Part shown: positions 18,501-26,070 of the stretch, piece by piece
Layout: every line of letters starts with the position of its first letter
Numbering within the stretch: position 1 is the stretch's first letter
From: JBJYIN01 sp046237015
Lineage (GTDB): Bacteria; Pseudomonadota; Gammaproteobacteria; Enterobacterales; Enterobacteriaceae
DNA length: 64,000 nt
Direction: 5' to 3'
Assembly: GCF_046237015.1 (NCBI RefSeq)
Contig: NZ_JBJYIN010000021.1
Span: forward strand, 14,798-78,797
Notes under the pieces: generated by a model
Told to the model about the DNA's origin: nothing
Seen by the model: the letters and a program-made list of their open reading frames with translations, nothing else
Database searches by the model: none
Program-made: the position numbers and the translations under genes

Positions 18501-18899
18501 TAATCGATCCTGCTCTTGTTGCAACTGACGGCCTTGCTCCAGTAGCTGGCTACTGGTTTGCAGGATCTGCTGCTCAAGATCGTTGATAGAGAGGTGACTT
18601 GCTGTTGATGGGAGGGGGACGTCCTCTGCTGTTATCAGACGACGTAATTCCCGAATAAGTTTAGGAAAATCATCGATTACGCGTTGGTATTGCGCCGCTC
18701 GTTCTCGTGATTCTTTGGCTTCTTGTGTTGAGTTCAAGGCAGATTGAAGTTCTTCAATAATCTGCGCCTGATCGGCGACAGCCTTGTTCGATTCTGCCTG
18801 TTGTAGCTGTTGACGTAGCTGCGCCTCGCTCGGCGCAGAGGCGGCCAATACGGTGGTTGATAAGAAACAACTTAGTAGAAAAGTCAGAATCAGACGCAC
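15576..18899 (-). CDS. mscM: Miniconductance mechanosensitive channel MscM (YjeP)
   Basis: Large inner-membrane channel of the MscS superfamily that opens under membrane tension to relieve osmotic downshock. At 1107 aa it equals E. coli YjeP. It begins with a signal peptide (VLAASAP cleavage region). A ~450-residue periplasmic Gln/Leu-rich coiled-coil domain follows, then about eight further transmembrane helices, and a C-terminal MscS domain with GLGFGLQEIFANFISG (pore-lining) and IRIGDTVTIRDLTGSV (beta-domain). The start is GTG with AAAGGTAGG upstream. It follows psd after 44 bases, and the psd-mscM operon is also known in E. coli. Confidence 0.96.
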   Translation of the reverse strand: MRLILTFLLSCFLSTTVLAASAPSEAQLRQQLQQAESNKAVADQAQIIEELQSALNSTQEAKESRERAAQYQRVIDDFPKLIRELRRLITAEDVPLPSTASHLSINDLEQQILQTSSQLLEQGRQLQQEQDRLREISDSLGQLPQQQTEASRSLSDMERRIQALGTATTPLAQAQLASLQAESALRKSRVDELELAQLSASNRQELSRLRAELYKKRHDRLDTQLQGLRSNLNNQRQKEAELALERTELLAEQSGDLPTVISSQLKVNRELSVALNQQAQRMDLIASQQRQAAAHTLQVRQALSTIREQAQWLDVSPVLGETLRAQVARLPEMPKPQQLDSDMAQLRVQRLHFEDLINKPHDIEQLKQDDGTTLSSDQQRILTDQLRTQRDLLTSLISGCDTQILELTKLKVANNQLEDALLETKEAAHRYLFWVADVDPMTFSYPLKLVQDLTRLLSLDTFTQLSSAMIMMITSRETVIPLLGALLLVGFSISSRRHYHAFLERASSRVGKVTLDHFTLTLRTVFWSILAALPLPVLWAALGSGLQNAWPYPVAVAIGDSVTATVPLMWLVMISASFAHPQGLFIVHFRWSPDRVARAMRYYRLSIAFIVPLIMALITFDKLNDREFSSTLGRLCFILLCMALSLVTTSFKRAGIPLYLDKEGSGENSVNRAMWNLLICVPLVAALASCIGYLATAQALLARLETSVSIWFFLLVIYYIIRRWMLIQRRRIAFDRAKQRRSEILAHRARGEEELQSGSTHESSSDAIEEPVVDLDAISAKSLQLVRSILTLIALISVIVLWSEIHSAFAFLENISLWDVSSTVKGVESVQSITLGSVLIAILIFIITAQVVRNLPALLELALLQHLDLSPGSGYAITTISKYILMLVGCLMGFSLIGIEWSKLQWLVAALGVGLGFGLQEIFANFISGLIILFEKPIRIGDTVTIRDLTGSVMRINTRATTISDWDRKEIIVPNKAFITEQFINWSLSDSVTRVVLTIPAPADANSKEVTDLLMDAVSRCSLILENPPPEAFLVDLQQGIQIFELRIFAAEMGHRMPLRHELHQLILENYRKHNMELPFPPLQVRMDHLSRKGNTLTPRNRTAGSL

Positions 18900-18943
18900 G
18901 TTTAGCCTACCTTTTACTCACCACGATGGAGAATTGACGGCGC

Positions 18944-19897
18944 TCAGCCTGGGTTATCTGTTGTGCCAGATGCCACATGAATCGAGTGGGGCTGTTCGAG
19001 AATTTCGTCCTGGGATGCTTCGGTTTCCTGATCGTCAGACAATCTTTCGGCAAAAGGTTCCCCCATGCGGGTCACGCTCAAGCTATTAAGATTGGCAGCA
19101 AACTGTACCCGGTTGGGGGAAAACAGGTTAATAACGGTTGAGCCCAGCTTAAAGCGTCCCATTTCCTGACCTTTTTCCAGCACAATCGCGTCTTCGCCCG
19201 TTTGCGGATACGTCCAACGCTGGATGATACCTTCGCGTGGTGGCGTGACGGTGCCGGCCCAAACGGTTTCGATACTACCGACGATCGTCGCGCCGACCAG
19301 AATTTGTGCCAACGGGCCAAATTCGGTATCAAACAGGCAAATGACACGCTCATTACGGGCAAACAGATTGGGCACATGGTCTGCGGTGAGTAGATTGACG
19401 GAAAAAAGATCGCCTGGCACGTAAATCATTTCGCGTAGAACGCCGTGACATGGCATGTGTACACGGTGGTAATCGCGCGGTGATAAGTAAGTGGTCGCAA
19501 ACATACCGTCACGGAACAACTCGGCCATGACATAGTTACCAGCAAGCAGCGCTTCCAACGAATACAGGTGGTTTTTGGCCTGAATCAGTTTGCCCTCTGT
19601 AATGGGGCCTAACTGGGACATGACCCCGTCGGCAGGCTGAATCAGACGATGGTCATGTGGATCGATAGGTCGAACTTCAGGTTTCAATGGGCGAACAAAA
19701 AATTCATTAAACGTCCGATAAGCAGCCGTATCGGGTTGCACGGCTTCTTGCATATTCACTTTGTACCGACGAACGAATAAATCGATGACCAATTTGGTCA
19801 GTTTACCCGCTTGTTTATCCGCTCCCCAGCCAGCCAAACGAGTTAGCCAAAGTTTGGGAAGCCAATACTGTAATTTGATTTTGAGATTATCCAGCAC
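18944..19897 (-). CDS. psd: Phosphatidylserine decarboxylase proenzyme
   Basis: Converts phosphatidylserine to phosphatidylethanolamine at the inner membrane. The proenzyme cuts itself at the LGST motif (G252-S253), and the serine becomes the pyruvoyl prosthetic group of the small alpha chain. The Asp-His-Ser processing triad appears as D90 (PADG), H147 (YHRVH) and S253. Length of 317 aa is close to the E. coli 322. The acidic C-terminal tail (DDQETEASQDEILEQ) is variable in the family. First gene of psd-mscM; rsgA lies upstream on the same strand, 71 bases away. Confidence 0.97.
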   Translation of the reverse strand: MLDNLKIKLQYWLPKLWLTRLAGWGADKQAGKLTKLVIDLFVRRYKVNMQEAVQPDTAAYRTFNEFFVRPLKPEVRPIDPHDHRLIQPADGVMSQLGPITEGKLIQAKNHLYSLEALLAGNYVMAELFRDGMFATTYLSPRDYHRVHMPCHGVLREMIYVPGDLFSVNLLTADHVPNLFARNERVICLFDTEFGPLAQILVGATIVGSIETVWAGTVTPPREGIIQRWTYPQTGEDAIVLEKGQEMGRFKLGSTVINLFSPNRVQFAANLNSLSVTRMGEPFAERLSDDQETEASQDEILEQPHSIHVASGTTDNPG

Positions 19898-19968
19898 AGT
19901 GAGCCTCTTGGATTAGTGGTGCGCCATGATGTAAAAGGTGCGCATTGTAGCGACGGATACCATAAATG

Positions 19969-21018
19969 TCAGTTATCCGTATCGGAAAAGGTTTTTCGCG
20001 TTTTGACCTGCGCCATGCTTTCTAAAATTCGACGATAATTATCAAAGCGTTCGGCGGCAATGTCACCCCGTTCGAGAGCGGCATGAATAGCGCAGCCCGG
20101 ATCGTTATCGTGCTTGCAGTCGCGAAATTTACATTCCCCAATATAGTCTCGGAATTCGATGAAACCACGGGTGATCTGATCGGGATCCAGATGCCACAGG
20201 CCAAATTCACGCACGCCTGGAGAATCAATGACATCGCCGCCGTGAGGGAAATGATAAAGTCGTGCGGCGGTTGTCGTGTGTTGACCAAGCCCAGAATTAT
20301 CAGAAACCTGATTAACCAGAATGCGTTCTTCATCAAGCGAGAGCAAGGCATTGAGTAAACTGGATTTACCGACCCCGGATTGTCCGGCAAAGATGCTGAT
20401 CCTTTCGGTTAACGCCTGTTCTAATTCTGCAATGCCTTGCTGCGTTTGACTTGATACCATCAGTACGCGGTAATTCAGCGCTCGGTAAATATCCATCAGT
20501 TCATTAACAAACTGGTTTGCTTCTTCATCCAGCAGATCGACTTTGTTCAATACAATCAGCGGTTCGATTTCGAGCGTTTCACAGGCAACCAAATAGCGAT
20601 CGATAATATTGAGTGAGAGTTCGGGTAAAATGGCAGAAACGATCACGATCTGATCGATATTGGCTGCGATCGGCTTGACGCCGTCATAGTAATCAGGTCG
20701 TGTCAGAACGGAATGGCGTGGATGAACCGCTTCAACGATACCGCTTATCCCGGCAAGCGCTTCTTTACCCGCTCGCCATACGACACGGTCGCCTGTGACC
20801 AGCGATTTGATCGTTCGACGGATATTACAGCGATGCACGATACCTGTTTCGGCCTCGATATCTGCATGCATACCGAACCGGCTGATCACGATACCTTCCT
20901 GAGCTTCGCACAGTTGGCTATCATCCCATTCGATCTTGCTTTCCGAATGCTTCAGACGGCGCTGATGATTAGCACTGACCCGGCGTTGCTGACCTTTAGA
21001 CAGTTTCTTTTTGCTCAC
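19969..21018 (-). CDS. rsgA: Small ribosomal subunit biogenesis GTPase RsgA
   Basis: Circularly permuted GTPase that checks late 30S assembly and releases RbfA. An N-terminal basic tail and OB-fold precede the GTPase domain, whose motifs come in the permuted order NKVD (158-161), GQSGVGKS (212-219) and DSPG (265-268). The C-terminal zinc finger uses C296, C301, H303 and C309. At 349 aa it is one residue shorter than in E. coli. It is divergent from orn across 183 bases. Confidence 0.97.
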   Translation of the reverse strand: MSKKKLSKGQQRRVSANHQRRLKHSESKIEWDDSQLCEAQEGIVISRFGMHADIEAETGIVHRCNIRRTIKSLVTGDRVVWRAGKEALAGISGIVEAVHPRHSVLTRPDYYDGVKPIAANIDQIVIVSAILPELSLNIIDRYLVACETLEIEPLIVLNKVDLLDEEANQFVNELMDIYRALNYRVLMVSSQTQQGIAELEQALTERISIFAGQSGVGKSSLLNALLSLDEERILVNQVSDNSGLGQHTTTAARLYHFPHGGDVIDSPGVREFGLWHLDPDQITRGFIEFRDYIGECKFRDCKHDNDPGCAIHAALERGDIAAERFDNYRRILESMAQVKTRKTFSDTDN

Positions 21019-21075
21019 TGAGCCTCACTTAATACGTTATTGATCGCCATGGTACGATGAACGGTACGAACAGGG

Positions 21076-21107
21076 TTGTCGCCCATGGTGATTGAGGCGA
21101 CTATAAT
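21076..21107 (+). promoter_or_regulatory. Possible promoter of orn
   Basis: A perfect -10 TATAAT (21102-21107) lies 95 bases before the orn start. The nearest -35-like hexamer, TTGTCG at 21076, is 20 bases away, which is too far for a good promoter, so only the -10 is convincing. Confidence 0.4.
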
Positions 21108-21201
21108 ACACGCTATTTGATTTTAATTAACTGATGCTGCCGGTTGGTCTTCTATGAGGCGATCGTGGATGTCAATCGGCGGTTAAATAGGAATACCAAC
21201 G

Positions 21202-21744
21202 ATGGTAGATGAAAATAACCTGATCTGGATCGATCTTGAGATGACTGGCCTGGATCCTGAACGCGATCGTATTATTGAAATCGCGACATTAGTGACCGAT
21301 GCCAATTTGAATGTATTGGCTGAGGGGCCGGTTCTGGCGGTCCACCAAGCAGATAGTCAACTCGCGTTGATGGATGACTGGAATGTGCGTACACACGGTG
21401 CCAGTGGTTTAGTCGATCGTGTTAAAGCCAGCCAGATCGATGAACGTGCAGCAGAGTTATCGACATTGGCTTTTTTACAGCAGTGGGTGCCTGCGGGTAA
21501 ATCACCGATCTGTGGTAACAGTATTGGTCAGGATCGTCGTTTTCTGTTTCGCTATATGCCGGAACTGGAAGCGTATTTCCACTACCGTTATCTAGACGTT
21601 AGCACACTAAAAGAGCTTGCTCGTCGTTGGAAACCAGACATTCTTTCAGGGTTTAAAAAGCAGGGCACACACCAGGCAATGGACGATATTCGCGAGTCGC
21701 TGGCAGAATTGGCGTATTACCGTGAGCATTTTATCCAGCTTTAG
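21202..21744 (+). CDS. orn: Oligoribonuclease
   Basis: 3'-5' exoribonuclease that clears RNA fragments of two to five residues, notably diribonucleotides and pGpG from c-di-GMP turnover. It belongs to the DEDDh family: D11 and E13 are in WIDLEMTGLD, and the later Asp and His are in LDVSTLKELARRW and HQAMDDIRESLAELAYYR. At 180 aa it matches the E. coli length to within one residue. The ATG follows AGGAAT. It is upstream of the tRNA-Gly genes, as in E. coli. Confidence 0.97.
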   Translation: MVDENNLIWIDLEMTGLDPERDRIIEIATLVTDANLNVLAEGPVLAVHQADSQLALMDDWNVRTHGASGLVDRVKASQIDERAAELSTLAFLQQWVPAGKSPICGNSIGQDRRFLFRYMPELEAYFHYRYLDVSTLKELARRWKPDILSGFKKQGTHQAMDDIRESLAELAYYREHFIQL

Positions 21745-21790
21745 GCTGATGGTTTTTATTGTTGTTGGTGGTGGTGTTATTCGGGCGGCA

Positions 21791-21810
21791 GTCAGGTCGG
21801 CGGACCTGAC
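21791..21810. terminator. Hairpin between orn and tRNA-Gly
   Basis: A perfect 8-bp stem with a 4-base loop (GTCAGGTC-GGCG-GACCTGAC) lies 46 bases after the orn stop. No T-run follows, so it may stabilise the orn mRNA end or act as a weak terminator. Confidence 0.4.
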
Positions 21811-21892
21811 GAACCGTTGAGGTTGAGATGTCTGTTTTCACATCGTTTTGCTCTTTTTATCAGCAGTCAGACGTATTTTCATTTTTTGGGGC

Positions 21893-21920
21893 TTGCGGTT
21901 GAGATGATTTCTCGTATAAT
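21893..21920 (+). promoter_or_regulatory. Promoter of the first tRNA-Gly gene
   Basis: TTGCGG (21893-21898) and a perfect TATAAT (21915-21920) are separated by 16 bases. GCGCACCCC follows directly, a GC-rich discriminator of the kind found in stringently controlled stable-RNA promoters. The tRNA starts 53 bases downstream. Confidence 0.75.
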
Positions 21921-21972
21921 GCGCACCCCGTACCGGTACAGATTATCGTTCTTGGTACAGCACCACTCCCGA

Positions 21973-22048
<76 letters not shown>

Positions 22049-22086
22049 ATTTCTTTTCTATCGTTGTTTATCACTTATTCCAAATC

Positions 22087-22515
22087 TCAGGCAATACTTT
22101 TTGGTTTTCTAGCTTCAGTAAGCATTTTGTGTAATGTTTTCTGAAAGTTAGTCAGTTCTTCCGGGCTGAGTGTCTCAAGAAAGCTGTCAGTGACTCGATC
22201 TGCAACGAGTTTCGCCTCGTCTAATACCTGTTTTCCCTTTTTCGTCATGACGACTTTTTTCTGTCTTGCATCTTTTTCACCTGCTCGTCTTTCAATCAGC
22301 CCTTTTTTCTCCATGCGTGCCAGCATTTCCGTTAATGTTCCCCGTTTGGTAGCACTTGCCTGACCAAGGCTTAACTGATCCAGTTCATGTTCCTGATCCA
22401 GTGCTTCAAGCACAGCATATTGTGGTTTTGTTAGTTCAGGCATCAGAGATGACCAGCGTGCAGTGTGTTCTTGCAAAATAACGCGGATAACATGAAATAC
22501 TTTATCTTCAAACAT
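22087..22515 (-). CDS. MarR-family transcriptional regulator
   Basis: Predicted winged-helix repressor of about 142 residues, divergent from the decarboxylase operon it probably controls. Signature segments are LTKPQYAVLEALDQE (helices before the HTH), ATKRGTLTEMLARMEKKGLIERR (recognition helix) and EKDARQKKVVMTKKGK (wing). I place the start at 22515 because AAAGGA sits well before it and overlaps the earlier in-frame ATG at 22533. MarR proteins often respond to phenolic ligands, which fits a hydroxyarylic acid decarboxylase operon; the ligand itself is inference. Confidence 0.88.
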   Translation of the reverse strand: MFEDKVFHVIRVILQEHTARWSSLMPELTKPQYAVLEALDQEHELDQLSLGQASATKRGTLTEMLARMEKKGLIERRAGEKDARQKKVVMTKKGKQVLDEAKLVADRVTDSFLETLSPEELTNFQKTLHKMLTEARKPKSIA

Positions 22516-22536
22516 ATACCGTTCCTTTATCATTAA

Positions 22537-22606
22537 TCCGTGTACGAACTAATTGACTTTATCGTCAGGTCATTCTTATGATGGCATCAATTAGTTCGTG
22601 TACGGA
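22537..22606. promoter_or_regulatory. Paired inverted operator and promoter between marR and the decarboxylase operon
   Basis: Two 20-base boxes face each other: TCCGTGTACGAACTAATTGA (22537-22556), and on the opposite strand at 22587-22606 a box differing at only two positions. Each core (CCGTGTACGAA) is itself nearly palindromic, as expected for a dimeric MarR protein. Between them lies a rightward promoter, TTGACT (22553-22558) and TATGAT (22577-22582), with an 18-base spacer. The left box overlaps the -35 and the right box covers the likely transcription start, so binding should block the operon. Confidence 0.75.
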
Positions 22607-22615
22607 GTATTTTTG

Positions 22616-23200
22616 ATGCGTATCATTGTGGGCATAACGGGTAGCACTGGTGCTCCTCTTGCTATCGCGGTATTGCAAGCTTTACGTATGCAATCCGACG
22701 TTGAAGTTCATCTCGTCATGTCCAAATGGGCCCGCGTCACCATTGAATTGGAAACGCCAATGCAGTGGCGGGATGTTGCGGCCCTGAGCGATGTCTATTA
22801 TGACTCGAATAATCAGGCAGCCAAAATCAGTTCTGGCTCCTTTCTGACCGATGGAATGATTATTGTTCCTTGCAGCATGAAAACCCTTGCAGGAATTAGA
22901 GCTGGGTACAGCGAAGGGCTTATCGGACGAGCAGCAGATGTTGTCATTAAAGAGAACAGAAAACTTGTACTTGTTCCCCGTGAAACACCGCTGAGCACCA
23001 TTCATCTCGAAAATATGACTTATCTTTCACGGATCGGTGTGAACATTGTTCCCCCGATGCCCGCTTTTTATAACCACCCATCATCCGTTGATGACATTGT
23101 TAATCATATTGTTACTCGTATTCTCGATCAGTTTGGCCTTGAGTTTCATGGAGCCAAGCGTTGGGAAGGGCTTTCGCATGCCAGAGACAATAGCGTATGA
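22616..23200 (+). CDS. UbiX-type flavin prenyltransferase, subunit B of hydroxyarylic acid decarboxylase
   Basis: Flavoprotein of the UbiX/Pad1 family that makes prenylated FMN, the cofactor of the neighbouring UbiD-type decarboxylase. The N-terminus IIVGITGSTGAPLA is the FMN phosphate-binding motif. IIVPCSMKTLAGIRAGYS and LVLVPRETPLSTIHLENM are strong family signatures. The start at 22616 has GGAG eight bases upstream, giving 194 aa. Operons of this form are known as VdcBCD/ShdBCD/KpdBCD. A separate UbiX for ubiquinone synthesis would be expected elsewhere in the genome. Confidence 0.9.
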   Translation: MRIIVGITGSTGAPLAIAVLQALRMQSDVEVHLVMSKWARVTIELETPMQWRDVAALSDVYYDSNNQAAKISSGSFLTDGMIIVPCSMKTLAGIRAGYSEGLIGRAADVVIKENRKLVLVPRETPLSTIHLENMTYLSRIGVNIVPPMPAFYNHPSSVDDIVNHIVTRILDQFGLEFHGAKRWEGLSHARDNSV

Positions 23201-23262
23201 AAAAAATATGACTGCAACGTTGAATCAATGAGGGTAAATCTTAACCAGATAAGGAGAACGTG

Positions 23263-24693
23263 ATGCCTTTTGATGATCTACGATCATTTCTTGAGGCCCT
23301 GGAAAATAAGGGGCAGCTTTTAAAAGTCGAAGATAAAGTAAAACCAGAGCCCGATCTTGCTGCTGCGGGTAATGCCGCTGGGCGGATAGGAGAAAAAGCA
23401 CCGGCACTCTATTTTGATAATATAGAGGGATTTACCGATGCGCGTGTTGCGCTCAATACCCTGGGGTCATGGCCTAATCACGCTATCGCGATGGGTATGG
23501 ATCCCTCAACCTCAACACGGGAACAGGTCGCCGAATTTATTCGACGCTGGGATGATTTCCCGATTGCACCTGAGCGTCGTGAAAATGCTCCCTGGCGTGA
23601 AAATACAACCGACGGTGAGGACATCAACCTGTTTGAAGTCTTACCGCTGTTCAGATTGAACGATGGGGACGGCGGGTACTATATCGATAAGGCGTCGGTG
23701 ATCTCGCGGGATCCTGATGAGCCGGATAATTTCGATAAGCAAAATGTCGGCATTTATCGGATGCAGGTCAAGGGAAAACGCCATCTCGCCATTCAACCCG
23801 TACCGGTACATGATATTGCTATCCACCTTCGTATGGCTGAAGAGAAAGGTGAGGATCTTCCGGTCGCGATTGCTATTGGTAATGATCCGATCATTACGCT
23901 TATGGCGTCAACGCCATTACGTTATGACCAGTCTGAATATGAAATGGCTGGCGCACTCCGTCAGGCACCTTATCCCATCGCAACTGCACCTTTAACGGGT
24001 TTTGATGTGCCATGGGGATCGGAAATTATCATTGAAGGGGTCATTGAAGGGCGTAAACGCGAACTTGAAGGGCCGTTTGGTGAGTTCACTGGTAATTATT
24101 CCGGTGGGCATAGTATGCCTTTGATTCGGGTAGATAAAGTTTCATATCGTAACGACCTTATCTTTGAATCGCTCTATCTGGGTATGCCCTGGACGGAGGT
24201 CGATTACCTTATTGGCCCGGCAACCTGTGTACCGCTTTATAAGCAGCTGAAGGCCGAGTTCCCCGAAGTTCAGGCGGTAAATGCCATGTACACACATGGT
24301 TTATTGGCCATTATTTCAACTAAAAAACGTTATGGCGGTTTTGCCCGCGCAGTCGGGGTCCGTGCAATGACGACGCCTCATGGATTGGGGTATATGAAAA
24401 TGGTGATTATGGTTGATGAGGATGTCGATCCTTTTAACCTGCCTCAGGTCATGTGGGCGCTTTCAACGAAAGTGAATGCGGCGGGTGATCTCATCCAGTT
24501 GCCAAATATGTCGGTTGTTCCGCTTGATCCTGGTTCTTCGCCTTCAGGCATTACCGACAAACTCGTTATTGACGCAACGACACCGGTGTATCCCGATACA
24601 CGAGGGAATTACAGTATGCCTGTGCGCGATCTCCCTGAAACCGCATTCTGGGTCGAACGCCTTAATCAGTTAATATCAGGAGGGCAACAATGA
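23263..24693 (+). CDS. UbiD-family non-oxidative hydroxyarylic acid decarboxylase, subunit C
   Basis: Large catalytic subunit that removes CO2 from 4-hydroxybenzoate-, vanillate- or similar aromatic acids using prenylated FMN, in principle reversibly. The 476-aa protein has the UbiD layout. IYRMQVKGKRHLAIQP lies near the cofactor site, and KRELEGPFGEFTGNYSG includes the conserved catalytic Glu. PLDPGSSPSGITDKLVIDAT is at the C-terminal end. AAGGAG precedes the ATG at 23263; a GTG three bases earlier is less well placed. It is followed by an overlapping subunit D gene. The exact substrate cannot be assigned from sequence. Confidence 0.9.
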   Translation: MPFDDLRSFLEALENKGQLLKVEDKVKPEPDLAAAGNAAGRIGEKAPALYFDNIEGFTDARVALNTLGSWPNHAIAMGMDPSTSTREQVAEFIRRWDDFPIAPERRENAPWRENTTDGEDINLFEVLPLFRLNDGDGGYYIDKASVISRDPDEPDNFDKQNVGIYRMQVKGKRHLAIQPVPVHDIAIHLRMAEEKGEDLPVAIAIGNDPIITLMASTPLRYDQSEYEMAGALRQAPYPIATAPLTGFDVPWGSEIIIEGVIEGRKRELEGPFGEFTGNYSGGHSMPLIRVDKVSYRNDLIFESLYLGMPWTEVDYLIGPATCVPLYKQLKAEFPEVQAVNAMYTHGLLAIISTKKRYGGFARAVGVRAMTTPHGLGYMKMVIMVDEDVDPFNLPQVMWALSTKVNAAGDLIQLPNMSVVPLDPGSSPSGITDKLVIDATTPVYPDTRGNYSMPVRDLPETAFWVERLNQLISGGQQ

Positions 24694-24947
24694 TGAACCT
24701 GAATAAAGAACCCAAGATTTGTCCACGTTGTCGCCATGAACATATCAGTGTGATGTATAACAGCCCGGTCGCTGATGTTTGGGCCGTTCTTCAGTGTGAT
24801 AAATGCCTCTATATGTGGCGAACCAGTGAACCGGCAAGACGTTCTGATCCTGAGCACTATCCTGAAAAATTCCGTATGACGGAGCAAGACATGGCCCATG
24901 CCGAGCCTATTCCGGCTATTCCGCCATTAAAAACGAAAGTAAGTTGA
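24690..24947 (+). CDS. Small zinc-ribbon subunit D of hydroxyarylic acid decarboxylase
   Basis: An 85-residue protein with CPRC (C11, C14) and CDKC (C36, C39), a likely zinc ribbon. It also has LYMWRTSEPARRSDPEHYP, typical of the third subunit (VdcD/EdcD class), which helps the UbiD-type decarboxylase by an unclear mechanism. The start ATG overlaps the upstream stop (ATGA), with AGGAGG before it, so the two subunits are translationally coupled. A second ATG directly after the first is an alternative start. It ends the operon. Confidence 0.88.
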   Translation: MMNLNKEPKICPRCRHEHISVMYNSPVADVWAVLQCDKCLYMWRTSEPARRSDPEHYPEKFRMTEQDMAHAEPIPAIPPLKTKVS

Positions 24948-25271
24948 TGTCGTCCTGATAAACAACACGACGTCTTATTTTGCTGTTCGTTCAAAACACG
25001 GATCTGATACTGCCGAGGTCATTGCGGTATCAGATTGGGTTGGTCGTGTGTGAATCACGTAAACTTAGCGTTGTTACTGATAGAAATACTTTTCAGTGGA
25101 AAGCACTTGCCACCTGAGATGGGTTGGTACATAATGCTGACCGCTGAGTACAGTTTGTATGAAATAGTGATTAAATTCATAGCGTTACAAAATACTCGGT
25201 GTTGTTTGATTATTTTTGGTCCTGGTATCGCCTGATTCTTACCTAAGCTAAAGATAATAAATCTGTCCTAT
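24948..25271. other. Intergenic region with hairpin and conserved tRNA leader block
   Basis: No gene is supported here. A 9-bp stem (ATCTGATAC / GTATCAGAT, 25002-25035) after the decarboxylase operon is a possible terminator without a good T-run. From about 25127 the sequence resembles that before tRNA-Gly copy 3: a 17-base block is identical and a looser similarity continues. A -10-like GATAAT lies at 25253-25258, without a convincing -35. Confidence 0.55.
25127..25143 (+). repeat. Conserved block in the leader of tRNA-Gly copy 2
   Basis: GTACATAATGCTGACCG occurs here and at 31418-31434. It lies 145 and 147 bases before the respective tRNA genes, marking a duplicated tRNA-plus-leader unit. 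Confidence 0.75.
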
Positions 25272-25347
<76 letters not shown>

Positions 25348-25523
25348 ATATTTTATTGTCCTCTTTTATTCGTCCTGATTTATCTCATTCTTTTACTATT
25401 CCTTGTAAGAAAAGCCGAATTGCTGCAATTTTCTGTCATCAAGCGCCTATGGATGAGGTACTATTTGCCAGTACACCAACACGTTGATTTTCCTTATCTA
25501 TCACAATAGAAAGACGGTTTGAA

Positions 25524-26066
25524 ATGGAAATTTATCTTGGCTTAGCTCTGTTTTGTCTGGTGGTCGTCTGGGCAATTATCACTTATAACCGATTGATATC
25601 TCTAAGGCGTTTTAAAGATGAAGCCTGGAGCGGTATTGCTGTGCAACTGAAGCGTCGTCACGACTTGGCTCCCAACCTCCTTACGCTGGTCAAGCGTTAC
25701 GCGCAGCATGAGAAAGACCTGCTGGAGACCATTTCCCGCCAGCGTTACGATCAAACGGCCAGTACCCGCCAAATTGCTCAGAATGAGCGAGAATATTCAG
25801 GGGCGTTAGGGCGTTTTTTTGCTCTGGCTGAGGCTTATCCTGATTTGAAGGCTAACCAGAATTTTCTCTCTTTGCAGCAATCTCTCTCCGAAATTGAAGA
25901 ACAATTGCAAATGTCGCGCCGGTATTTCAATGCCACGGTGAGGGATTTGAATATTCAGATAGAATCGTTTCCCAGTTTGTTAATCGCAAAGCTGTTCCGG
26001 TTCAAAACAGAGGTGTTTTTTGAACTGGGAAATCCCGTTGAGGGGCAAGTACCACGGATGGAGTGA
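25524..26066 (+). CDS. LemA family protein
   Basis: A 180-aa protein with one N-terminal membrane helix (about residues 3-22) and a cytosolic or periplasmic helical bundle typical of LemA. Seen features are ITYNRLISLRRFKDEAWSGI, QLKRRHDLAPNLL and RRYFNATVRDLNIQIESFP. The biochemical role of the family is not established. It ends four bases before the DUF2207 gene, and LemA/DUF2207 pairs recur in bacteria, so the two products probably act together at the membrane. The ATG has AAGACGG upstream, a modest ribosome site. Confidence 0.88.
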   Translation: MEIYLGLALFCLVVVWAIITYNRLISLRRFKDEAWSGIAVQLKRRHDLAPNLLTLVKRYAQHEKDLLETISRQRYDQTASTRQIAQNEREYSGALGRFFALAEAYPDLKANQNFLSLQQSLSEIEEQLQMSRRYFNATVRDLNIQIESFPSLLIAKLFRFKTEVFFELGNPVEGQVPRME

Positions 26067-26070
26067 AGTG

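Noticed and set aside
25035..25235. A 66-codon frame before tRNA-Gly copy 2
   Set aside because: It has a non-ATG start without ribosome site and runs through the leader that is conserved with tRNA copy 3 at DNA level, not at protein level.
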